Below, one piece after another: positions 33,190-41,820 of a stretch of 64,000 nucleotides of DNA. The number at the start of each line of letters is the position of its first letter. The first letter of the stretch is position 1. The translations under genes and the position numbers were made by a program. Under the pieces are notes generated by a model. The model was given only the letters and a program-made list of their open reading frames with translations. It did not search any database and had not been told where the DNA came from. The DNA comes from Heminiphilus faecis (GTDB taxonomy: Bacteria; Bacteroidota; Bacteroidia; Bacteroidales; Muribaculaceae), in assembly GCF_008728965.1 (NCBI RefSeq), contig NZ_VSMC01000011.1, positions 38,912-102,911 on the forward strand, in the 5' to 3' direction.

Positions 33190-34485
33190 TTACTCGGTAA
33201 CTTCGGCAAAATCCACACTCATGGCGCCAAGATCGACAGTCACGGTAAATTTACCGCCGTCGGATAGATTCATGACCTTCCAGTTATTTTGACCGGCATC
33301 GCATTGACCGGTATAAGGCAGATCGATTTCGAAATCGTTGCCCTCGGGACATCCTATCCATTCCGCAGCGCCCCAAGCGTCATTATCAGGCATGTCGACC
33401 AAATCTTTAGCGAAACGGAAGTTGAACGCACCGGTTCCGGCAGGCACATCAATCGTAGCAGTATAAATATCACTTTCGGTCTTATCAACAAGCTCAATCA
33501 ATTTGTCTTTGTTTGCAACCGTAGGTGGACACCAACCGCCTGCTATCTGACCTACCATGTAAATATAGCGGGGAGTGTATATCTGCTGGGCACCTTTGGT
33601 AAACTGAACGGTCTTGTTGTTTGTATCAACGACAATGGTCAGTTCGCCATCCTCGGTCCATTCGGGTATCTGCCAGTTGCCTTTACCTATCACATAGCTT
33701 CCCTGATATGTGCCGTCGATGAGTGTGATGTCTTCGTTGTCATCATTCTCCTCGCGGGCACCAAGTGTACCTGTCGGGTTATCCCAACCTGCAGCAGTAA
33801 GCTCGGTATAGAATCTGAACTGGGCCTGTCCGGCAGGAATAGTGAATACGGCAGAATAGATGCCTGACCCGATAGCTGTCTCGCTTTCCCAGAGTCGCCA
33901 GTCAGCGAGAGCTTCGGCATTATCGGGCGAAGGAGCCTTCCATCCGCTGGCCGCACCAATAAAGTAGATGAAGCCGGGCGAAGGTATGGCAAAGAAGCCC
34001 TGCACCTGCGGAAGTTCCACCCAGTTCGATACAACACGGCTCGACTCCACGCCGGAAAGTTGGGCCACAGCACGCACATAGAGCTTCTGCACTCCCTGCG
34101 CCACCGGATTGGCATCCCAGCCGTCACGGTCAGTGATACCTGCAAGGTTACACATACCTACGGCTATATCGTTCTCCTTAAGCTGCATGACAGTATTGGT
34201 ACGCTGGTCGGGAGTAACCGGATACACACTTGTTTTGTCAAGGGATATTTCAGCACTATAAAGCACCGATGACACGAAGCCGTAGTCAGGCTGGGTCTCG
34301 ACGGTAAGCGTCATCAATCCGTCGGGTGAGAGCTGATAGAACTGGCTGGCAAAAGCCGGAGTATTCAATTTAAATTCCGTAGCATCGGTCGGTTCCTGAT
34401 ATACAGGATCGTTATCGTCCTTACAGCCCGTAAAGCCGAGAGCTACCGCTGCGACAGCGAAAAATATCGATAGTTTTTTAATCAT
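33190..34485 (-). CDS. SusE-like outer-membrane glycan-binding protein
   Basis: A 431-residue lipoprotein (GFTGC lipobox). A SusE N-terminal domain (FKLNTPAFASQFYQLSPDG, LTVETQPDYG) is followed by two binding modules (FIYFIGAASGWKAPSPDN with AQFRFYTEL; YIYMVGQIAGGWCPPTV with GAFNFRFAKD). The N-terminal strand pattern is that of SusE/DUF5019-type proteins. The operon order SusC-SusD-SusE-SusF suggests an alpha-glucan or related polymer, but no amylase lies in this window to confirm it. Confidence 0.8.
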   Translation of the reverse strand: MIKKLSIFFAVAAVALGFTGCKDDNDPVYQEPTDATEFKLNTPAFASQFYQLSPDGLMTLTVETQPDYGFVSSVLYSAEISLDKTSVYPVTPDQRTNTVMQLKENDIAVGMCNLAGITDRDGWDANPVAQGVQKLYVRAVAQLSGVESSRVVSNWVELPQVQGFFAIPSPGFIYFIGAASGWKAPSPDNAEALADWRLWESETAIGSGIYSAVFTIPAGQAQFRFYTELTAAGWDNPTGTLGAREENDDNEDITLIDGTYQGSYVIGKGNWQIPEWTEDGELTIVVDTNNKTVQFTKGAQQIYTPRYIYMVGQIAGGWCPPTVANKDKLIELVDKTESDIYTATIDVPAGTGAFNFRFAKDLVDMPDNDAWGAAEWIGCPEGNDFEIDLPYTGQCDAGQNNWKVMNLSDGGKFTVTVDLGAMSVDFAEVTE

Positions 34486-34517
34486 TTCTCGTAAATTTTA
34501 GACTTTAACAATCCTAA

Positions 34518-36068
34518 TTAATAATTGGGGTTCTGACCCACTGTTGCCACATACTGATAAGGTATGGCAAATACCGAACGGTAAGAGTCGATAGCGGCAC
34601 CTTCATAAACGCCACCCTTCCATGACCAGTTGTAAACCGATCCTGTATATTTTCCGAAGCGGATGAGGTCGCTGCGGCGGTGTCCTTCCCAGTAAAGCTC
34701 GCACTGACGCTCTTTAAGAAGATTGTCGGCAGTAAGAGCCACAGGGTCAAGACCTGCGCGTTCGCGCACTTTGTCAAAATACAGCTTGCCATTGCACTCT
34801 ACACCGTTGAGCTGACACTCCGCCAGCATAAGGTATGTATCGGCAAGACGGAACACAGGATAATCGGCATTGCACACCTGTGTACCCTGCTTCACACCGG
34901 CAGTGTTGAGATAGTCTTCCTCAGTGGTGTAAGTATACTTGATACACATATAGCCGTCGGAATCCACATCATAGCTGTCAAGATTCTCAACTCCGACCTT
35001 AAAATCGCCTTCATAGATAAGACGACGCTTGTCTACCATGTCAAACGCCAATGAAAGTTCAGGGCGCATACGATAACCTGACCACACTGACTGCCCGTCA
35101 ACAATAGCACCGAGACTCATAAGTACCTCCTGAGGTATAGTCTCTATATAAGCTCCAGCGGTAAGACCGGTAGTACCACCCCATGTTTCCATAGAGCCTA
35201 CCTGCTGCGGTACAGCCCACAGGATTTCGCCATTGCCTACGTAACGGTCATTAGTAGCGCAGAAAAGATATTTGTAAGTAGGTGCGAGAGTGTTTATAGT
35301 CTCAAGAACTTTCTGGCATGCCGCCGCACACTCGCTCCACATGGGAGTACCGGTATAAACACCTGCATTAAGATACAGCTTGGCAAGAAGCATGTAGGCG
35401 GCTTCACGCGATACACGGCCGTAAGCCTGTGTAGCCGCAGGGCGCACATGGCCTTCGTTTATGACATTGACAAGGTCCTCCACAGTAGCGTCAAATAACT
35501 GCTTGCGGTCATATGTAGGAGGAGTGGCTCCAGTAGGTGTGCCGGGCACCCAAGGACCGCGTCCGAAAAGGTCGATCATGCAATAGTAAGCATAAGCGCG
35601 GAGCACACGTGCCTCGGCCTTCATAGCCTCCACCTCTTCTTCTGAAAGGACACTTTTGGCACCGTCGGCCTTGTCGATAAATTCGGTACACTGGCGCGCG
35701 GTGTAAAACTCACGCGAGAAAGCTGCATATACCCATTCGTTGTCATTAAGCCATGTATTGAAGTTGAGAGCTACATAGCCGGGGTCATTCCACTTGTTTG
35801 ACACAATGGCTTCATCAGCGGTTATCTCCTGAAGATTCCAATGACAGCGTATGAAAGTACCGGCGCCACCGTCGGAGGTCGACAAATTACCGACATACAA
35901 AAAGCCTCCATACAGACTGCCGAAATAGCCGTTCCACTCCTCGGCAGTGGTAAGTTCAGTCTTTATGTTCGGGTCGGTGGGTGTAAGATCAAGGTCATTG
36001 ACACAAGAAGCAAGTCCTGACATAGACAATGCCACCGCACCAATAGTCATATATTTTAATAATTTCAT
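34518..36068 (-). CDS. SusD/RagB-type glycan-binding lipoprotein
   Basis: A 516-residue SusD-like lipoprotein: lipobox GLASC, LDLTPTDPNIKTELTTAEEW, TPR helices (AMKAEARVLRAYAYYCMIDL, FGRGPWVPGTP) and a C-terminal RagB segment (RLADTYLMLAECQLNGVECN, LLKERQCELYWEGHRRSDLI, RFGKYTGS). Follows its SusC by 45 bases. The FGRGPWVP loop is close to that of Bacteroidales SusD proteins acting on alpha-glucans. Confidence 0.93.
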   Translation of the reverse strand: MKLLKYMTIGAVALSMSGLASCVNDLDLTPTDPNIKTELTTAEEWNGYFGSLYGGFLYVGNLSTSDGGAGTFIRCHWNLQEITADEAIVSNKWNDPGYVALNFNTWLNDNEWVYAAFSREFYTARQCTEFIDKADGAKSVLSEEEVEAMKAEARVLRAYAYYCMIDLFGRGPWVPGTPTGATPPTYDRKQLFDATVEDLVNVINEGHVRPAATQAYGRVSREAAYMLLAKLYLNAGVYTGTPMWSECAAACQKVLETINTLAPTYKYLFCATNDRYVGNGEILWAVPQQVGSMETWGGTTGLTAGAYIETIPQEVLMSLGAIVDGQSVWSGYRMRPELSLAFDMVDKRRLIYEGDFKVGVENLDSYDVDSDGYMCIKYTYTTEEDYLNTAGVKQGTQVCNADYPVFRLADTYLMLAECQLNGVECNGKLYFDKVRERAGLDPVALTADNLLKERQCELYWEGHRRSDLIRFGKYTGSVYNWSWKGGVYEGAAIDSYRSVFAIPYQYVATVGQNPNY

Positions 36069-36113
36069 AAATGATAATACTTAACTGTTAGTAACTTATT
36101 GCTAATCCATTAC

Positions 36114-39100
36114 TCAGAACGATGCCACAACACCAACCGAGAATGTCACGGGACGCGGATATATATTATTGTCTATACCGTTGAATACTTCAGGATCAAG
36201 ACCTTTGTACTTGGTGATCACGAAAGGATTCTGTACGGCACCGTAAAGACGCAGACGCATCTGATTGTTGAGCAATTCAGGCCAAGTGTAGCCAAGAGTG
36301 ATGTTGTCGCATCGGAGGAAGCTGGCGTTACGTACAAAGTAATCGCTTGTGATAAGTTCCGTAGTACGCGTGCTCTTCCAGAGATATACATTGTTAAGCA
36401 AGTTGCTAAGAGGAGCGGTAGAAGTAGCTGAAATAAACGCATTGTTTGACTCGTTGCGGTTATAAACCCAGTTGCCAATGCTTGCACGAAGCGAGAACCC
36501 GAGGTCCCAGTTCTTGTAATTGAATGTATTCTGCCAGTTAAGAGTCACCGCGGGGTCCTTGCTGTGATACAGATACTTGTCGTCGGGGGTGATTGTGCCG
36601 TCACCGTTACGGTCAACAAAGACACCTTCGAGCGGAGTGCCGTCAGGATTATAAACCTGCTCATATACCCAGAAACTGTAAGCCGGGAAGCCCTCCTGAT
36701 GTTTCTGTACGTTTACACCGTTGCCGATACCGCCGGTAGTCGAGTCGGCTCCGTCAGCAAGACGTGTGATCTTGTTTTTGTTCCATGCCACGTTGATATT
36801 GCTTGACCAAGTGAAGTCACGCGTAACGACCGGACGAGTCAGCAAGTTGAATTCAAGACCGGTATTCTGGAGGTCGCCGAGGTTTAGGTCACCGGCGTTG
36901 GACAGGTTGGAGCCGGCAGGATAATTGGCATAAGTCAGAAGGTCCTTTGTCTTGCGCTGATACCAGTCTACGCTACCGCTGATGCGGTTGTTCAGGAATG
37001 CGAAGTCAAGACCGATATTCCAAGTTGTTGTCTCCTCCCACTTCAAATCGGCGTTGAATGCTGCGGGAGTCACAAGGAACTGGTTATTGCCATCTATCGG
37101 ATAACGCTCATTAAGATTGTCGCTCACTCCATATATAGGCATATATGGGAAGTAGATGTCGGGGAGATCCTGCTGACCGGTGACACCATAGCCAAGGCGC
37201 AGCTTAAGGTCATTCATTGTATTACGCACACCCGACATGAAGTCTTCATCGATAATACGCCAACCGAGAGCCACAGAGGGGAAAGTACCCCAGCGGTTAT
37301 CCTTTGAGAATCGGGAAGTACCATCGGCACGTACGGTGACTGTGAGCAGATAACGTTCCATAAAACTGTAGTTCACACGTCCGAAGAACGATACAAGCTG
37401 ATAGGGAGTGCTGAAATACTTGACAGGACTACGCATGTAGCCGGCATCGTCAGCACCATCCTGCACACGTGAGAAGTTATGGCCGCTTTTGCGGAATTTC
37501 TGCCAAGAATAGCCTGCGGTAACATCAAGATTGGACTTGATGGCATCAAACTCCTTATTATAATTAAGGTAGAAGTCCAATAGAAGATTATAACGTTCCT
37601 CATTGCGCTTGTTCCATGTGCCATAACCGTCTTTCACGGGATCATCAGACCCCGGCACATAATGACCTGCACGGTAAGCAGCGGGTGAGAAAGGAGTATT
37701 ATAGTCTATCTCCTCACCGTGGCTGTAGTCATAACCGAGATTGAGGTTGGCACGAAGTTCGGGAAGGAAAGGCATCTTAAGGTCAAACTGAAGATTTCCT
37801 ACCGACTGATATACTTTGGCGCTCTTGTGATATTCATTTATCAACGAAGCCGGGTTAAGTGAGGCAAGACCATTAAGCGAAAGCCCTGTATCGGGACCTG
37901 CAAGACCACCCGCATTGGTATAAGACGTATAATTCAGGAACGCGTTGCCGTCAGGATTATATACGGGCAGAGTAGGATTAAAGCTGACCGCGCTACCCAA
38001 CGCTCCACCTTCGTTATATCCGTTGTTGATGTAAGCACCCTTAACATTGGCACTTACCTGAAGCAGACCGTCAAAGAACTTGGGAGTAAGATTGATACCC
38101 ATTGTAGCACGGTCCATTCGTGAGGTCTTGATTATACCGTTATTGTTGGTATAGCTGACAGCCACGCGATAAGGCAGGAAACCTACGGTTCCGCCCACAC
38201 TCAGGTTATAATCGCTCGACACTGTAGTACGCAATATTTCTTTCTGCCAGTCTGTATTATAGATGACACCATTCTGACCGAGAGCTGCTGCCTGATCGGA
38301 GTCTGCGCCGTAATAAGAGGTGATGAAGTCAGCATACTCATTGCCGCTCATCATACTCATGGTCTTGCGGGGAGTGTTGATATACATATTGGCCGAGAAG
38401 TTTACCTGCGGTTTGCCGCTCTTACCCTTCTTGGTAGTGATGATGATGACACCGTTTGACGCACGGCTACCGTAAATAGCCGTAGCTGAAGCATCTTTCA
38501 GGATTGTCATTGACTCCACATTCTCAGGAGCAACGAGTCCGATAGGATTGGAGCCTCCGGCCACATTGCCGCGCTCCATAGGCACACCGTCGATCACGAT
38601 AAGAGGTTCATTGGACGCTTTCAGTGAAGCGCCACCACGTATCATGATATTGGCGCTACCTTGGGGGCTGCCGCCATCGGTAGTGACAACGACACCCGGC
38701 GATGCACCCACGAGCATATCCTGCGCCGAGGTAGCAAGACCGGCCTCGATTTCATCGGGCTTGATGACTGCGACCGAACCGGTAGCATCGCTCTTCTTAA
38801 CGACACCGTAGCCGATAGTCACGACTTCGTTAAGCACCACTGTGTTCTCACTAAGCACCACATCAACGGTAGAGCGTCCGTCGACCGGTACTTCCTGTGT
38901 GTTATAGCCTACATAGGAAAAGACAAGGACGGCATCAGGCGCCACAGATAAAGTGTAATTACCGTCAATGTCAGTGGCGGTACCTACGGTAGTGCTTTTA
39001 GCCATTACACTCGCTCCGATAAGGGGTTCTCCCGTATTATCGGACACAGTACCCGTTACGGTAATATTCTGCGCGAGTGCCGGGAAGGAAAAACACAGCA

Positions 39101-39155
39101 GCATCGCTGCAACGAGCCATGTCTTCCTGGTCATTTGAAAACAAATGTTCTTCAT
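36114..39155 (-). CDS. SusC/RagA-type TonB-dependent glycan importer
   Basis: A 1013-residue TonB-dependent channel: signal peptide, CarboxypepD_reg-like domain (TVSDNTGEPLIGASVMAKST, FSYVGYNTQEVPVDGR), TonB/plug region (LNEVVTIGYGVVKKSDATGS, MIRGGASLKASNEPLIVIDG, LKDASATAIYGSRASNGVII) and a barrel ending FSVGVVASF. It heads a four-gene operon (C-D-E-F) that runs to 31666. A second in-frame ATG (39134) also gives a good signal peptide, MTRKTWLVAAMLLCFSFPAL. The leader is ~240 bases and contains two hairpins. Confidence 0.95.
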   Translation of the reverse strand: MKNICFQMTRKTWLVAAMLLCFSFPALAQNITVTGTVSDNTGEPLIGASVMAKSTTVGTATDIDGNYTLSVAPDAVLVFSYVGYNTQEVPVDGRSTVDVVLSENTVVLNEVVTIGYGVVKKSDATGSVAVIKPDEIEAGLATSAQDMLVGASPGVVVTTDGGSPQGSANIMIRGGASLKASNEPLIVIDGVPMERGNVAGGSNPIGLVAPENVESMTILKDASATAIYGSRASNGVIIITTKKGKSGKPQVNFSANMYINTPRKTMSMMSGNEYADFITSYYGADSDQAAALGQNGVIYNTDWQKEILRTTVSSDYNLSVGGTVGFLPYRVAVSYTNNNGIIKTSRMDRATMGINLTPKFFDGLLQVSANVKGAYINNGYNEGGALGSAVSFNPTLPVYNPDGNAFLNYTSYTNAGGLAGPDTGLSLNGLASLNPASLINEYHKSAKVYQSVGNLQFDLKMPFLPELRANLNLGYDYSHGEEIDYNTPFSPAAYRAGHYVPGSDDPVKDGYGTWNKRNEERYNLLLDFYLNYNKEFDAIKSNLDVTAGYSWQKFRKSGHNFSRVQDGADDAGYMRSPVKYFSTPYQLVSFFGRVNYSFMERYLLTVTVRADGTSRFSKDNRWGTFPSVALGWRIIDEDFMSGVRNTMNDLKLRLGYGVTGQQDLPDIYFPYMPIYGVSDNLNERYPIDGNNQFLVTPAAFNADLKWEETTTWNIGLDFAFLNNRISGSVDWYQRKTKDLLTYANYPAGSNLSNAGDLNLGDLQNTGLEFNLLTRPVVTRDFTWSSNINVAWNKNKITRLADGADSTTGGIGNGVNVQKHQEGFPAYSFWVYEQVYNPDGTPLEGVFVDRNGDGTITPDDKYLYHSKDPAVTLNWQNTFNYKNWDLGFSLRASIGNWVYNRNESNNAFISATSTAPLSNLLNNVYLWKSTRTTELITSDYFVRNASFLRCDNITLGYTWPELLNNQMRLRLYGAVQNPFVITKYKGLDPEVFNGIDNNIYPRPVTFSVGVVASF

Positions 39156-39257
39156 GCAAGAGTAGTTTAGTTTTACATTAATTATTTATCACTATTTCTA
39201 TCTTAAACCACAGTAGATAAAGAGAGCAGATACGAAGAGGACGCATAGACCGGAATC

Positions 39258-39305
39258 AGTTGCCACGTGTGCGTGGTAACTGAAAGTGCCGTCCGGCACT
39301 TTTTT
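39258..39305. other. Hairpin pair in the susC leader; plus-strand terminator shape
   Basis: AGTTGCCACG/CGTGGTAACT (39258-39267/39272-39281) and AAGTGCCG/CGGCACTT (39284-39291/39294-39301) lie side by side in the susC 5' leader. On the minus (susC) strand they are leader structures. On the plus strand the second is followed by TTTTTT and reads as a terminator, although no plus-strand gene ends here. The remaining 39156-39527 gap is leader, promoter and the 3' edge of tamL. Confidence 0.5.
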
Positions 39306-39403
39306 CTTCACAATCCTAATTCTTAATGTCTTATCTAACTATCTTTATCAATCACACCTTCATATCATGATTAAAGCCATACATCATATGAAGTAAGTAA
39401 TTG

Positions 39404-39411
39404 CAAATATA
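39404..39411 (-). promoter_or_regulatory. Promoter of the susCDEF-like operon
   Basis: TATATTTG on the minus strand, about 250 bases before the susC start codon, giving a long structured leader. Confidence 0.5.
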
Positions 39412-39527
39412 AGTCTTTTTAACTTCCAAAACCATATATCGAGTAAAAATATAAACACCGTAAGCAAATTTTAACAAATTTAACTTACGGCGTTAACTAT
39501 AGTTACAGCCAATCGTGTCTATTGCTG

Positions 39528-41819
39528 TCAGAAAGGATAACCGATAGCGAGGTGAAAAGCGAGCGAGTCCTTGAATGAGCGCATGTTGTAATAACCGCTC
39601 TTGCCGGTGTCATACGGAGCATGAATACCTATGCCGAGATCGGCGCGCAGCACGAGCATGCTTATGTCGAAGCGCAGACCCACTCCGGTACCCACGGCCA
39701 AATCCTTGAAAAATGTGCTTCCCTCAAGTTTCGAACCGGGACGCTCGGGATCATCCTTCAATAGCCATACGTTGCCCGAGTCAAGGAACAAGGCTCCATG
39801 AAGCGGCCCTACAATAGGAAACCTGTACTCGACGTTGAACTCAAACTTAAATGTACCGGTCTCGTCAAAGTTGTTGTCGCGGTCACCGGCGGGGTGATAG
39901 CTGCCCGGACCGATACTGCGCACGGCAAAGGCCCTGACGGAGTTGGCGCCACCTACATAGAACTGCTCGCTATAAGGCACTTCGGCAGAGTTGCCGTAAG
40001 CGTGGGCTATACCGCCGAAGACTCGTGTGACCAACCAGTTTTCGCCGCTCAGACGCCTTGAATAAACCACCTGCGCCGTGCCCTTGACAAACTGCGAGAA
40101 CGGCATGCCAAACAAACGTTTCTCGCCGCGCACACCACATGCACGCCACAACGTCCACATAAGATTGCCGGCCTCGGCCACAGAAGCCTGCACATTTATA
40201 AGATTGTCGCGATTCATGGCCCGGTCATAGATCATGGACCACCCTATCTGCGGTATGAACTGATTGCGGAAACTCAGTCCCACAGCCGGATTGGCCCCGA
40301 TTATGGAGTCAAACAGTTCGGTGGTGCGTATCATCTTTATAAATGTCAGCTTCAAAGGAGTGAACGTATAGGTAAAGTAGCGGCGCATCTGCCAGTCGTA
40401 ATTCATCGAGGCACTGAACTGGGCCATGTTGAAATAATGAGGCCGGTTGAGCAGGTCGGCATTGAGTGTGAAACGCGTCCAGTTGAGATTGCGGCGCGAC
40501 AGACCTATGAACCGCGGCAGCAACAGTCGCGGAAACGCAAGCGAACTGTTAATACCTATCTCATAACTGTTGAACATCGAACCGCCACTGCCGTGACCGG
40601 TCTGCCACTCGTATGCGCCTGTAAGACCTACCCTGAGCTGCTCGCCGCCTCCAAAGAGGTTGCGGTTGGTGACCGACACTGTGACACCGGGGCCTATGTA
40701 GCTGTTGGACTTGGACGCCACATTAGCCTCGATGCTCGCCTCATAAGGAGCGTCGAATGTACACTCTATGGCCACATCAAGCGTAGGTGTGGCCGAGGTC
40801 GTATCGGGTATGGCCTCTATATTGATGTAGTTGAATATGCCGAGGCGCGACAGATAAGTCTGTGTACGGTTCATATCACTCACGGAGAAAGTCTTGCCCT
40901 CGCGGAAAGTGACGCATCCGGGTATAAGTCCGGTGCGCAGTTTGGACGGCATCATCCTGATTATAGTGCCGCGACGCGTCACTGTGGTATCGGGAGTGCC
41001 TCCGCCCTGATTGCGGTTTACATACACGGTTATGTCGCCGGTGCGAAAACGGCTCTTCGCGAATTTCGGAGTATTGCGCGCTATGGTCATGCGCAACGCT
41101 ATGCGCTCGGGCGTTATCGTACTATCGGCAAGATACTCGATGTACTCCGGACGGAAAAAATAATAGCCGAGATTGCGCAGGGAATTGGTGATTTTTGTAC
41201 GAGCCACGCTCAACGAGTCGGTGGAGTAACGGTTGCCCGGCTTAAGATATGTCGACACACGCGCCAAAGAGTCAATCTTATGATACAGATGACATGTATC
41301 GGGGAGCAACTCGATGGAGTCGAGCAGATAGCCCGGACCGGTCTCAATGCGGTAGAATATCTTCGCTTTCTTGGGATTCTTTTTATTATATATGAGTTCG
41401 TAAGAAGCGGTGTTACGGAAATAGCCGGAGTTGTCAAGCTCGGTCTCGATCATTTTGGTACGCAACTGTGGACGCACATCGCCCACCAGCACCGGCTCCT
41501 CGGCCAACTTCTCGTAAATCCAGTGTTTAAACCCCTTCTCGGGATTGGGCCAGTTGTTGTAGACCCACAATCCGAGCGGAAACGGATAGCGCCATTTCAA
41601 AGCCTTTATATAGTTGTTGGGCGCCACATCGACAGCCGTCTCGACCTTTGCCTTGACACTGCCCGGCACTTTCTGGTTATCGGCGCCTACAATCTCGATT
41701 TTTTTCACTCCGGTATAGAGCACATCATCGGGTCCGAGGCGCTTTGTCGTCGAGCATGACGACACAAGCGACACGACCATGGCTGAAGCAAACAGTCTGA
41801 AAAAACAACGGAGGGTCAT
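39528..41819 (-). CDS. tamL: TamL, Omp85-family outer-membrane lipoprotein
   Basis: A 763-residue BamA/TamA-superfamily lipoprotein, the Bacteroidota partner of TamB. Lipobox VSSC, then STTKRLGPDDVLYTGVKKIE, POTRA domains and a 16-strand barrel (RVFGGIAHAYGNSAEVPYSE, QFYVGGANSVRAFAVRSIGP is the conserved L6-loop motif). It inserts or transports envelope components across the outer membrane. ATG 41819 is chosen so that the lipoprotein signal starts the protein; it then follows tamB by a single base, which fits translational coupling. Confidence 0.88.
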   Translation of the reverse strand: MTLRCFFRLFASAMVVSLVSSCSTTKRLGPDDVLYTGVKKIEIVGADNQKVPGSVKAKVETAVDVAPNNYIKALKWRYPFPLGLWVYNNWPNPEKGFKHWIYEKLAEEPVLVGDVRPQLRTKMIETELDNSGYFRNTASYELIYNKKNPKKAKIFYRIETGPGYLLDSIELLPDTCHLYHKIDSLARVSTYLKPGNRYSTDSLSVARTKITNSLRNLGYYFFRPEYIEYLADSTITPERIALRMTIARNTPKFAKSRFRTGDITVYVNRNQGGGTPDTTVTRRGTIIRMMPSKLRTGLIPGCVTFREGKTFSVSDMNRTQTYLSRLGIFNYINIEAIPDTTSATPTLDVAIECTFDAPYEASIEANVASKSNSYIGPGVTVSVTNRNLFGGGEQLRVGLTGAYEWQTGHGSGGSMFNSYEIGINSSLAFPRLLLPRFIGLSRRNLNWTRFTLNADLLNRPHYFNMAQFSASMNYDWQMRRYFTYTFTPLKLTFIKMIRTTELFDSIIGANPAVGLSFRNQFIPQIGWSMIYDRAMNRDNLINVQASVAEAGNLMWTLWRACGVRGEKRLFGMPFSQFVKGTAQVVYSRRLSGENWLVTRVFGGIAHAYGNSAEVPYSEQFYVGGANSVRAFAVRSIGPGSYHPAGDRDNNFDETGTFKFEFNVEYRFPIVGPLHGALFLDSGNVWLLKDDPERPGSKLEGSTFFKDLAVGTGVGLRFDISMLVLRADLGIGIHAPYDTGKSGYYNMRSFKDSLAFHLAIGYPF

Positions 41820-41820
41820 A

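Noticed and set aside
40437..41759. A 440-codon plus-strand open frame opposite tamL.
   Set aside because: No recognisable domain; tamL has a lipobox and Omp85 motifs and an adjacent tamB.
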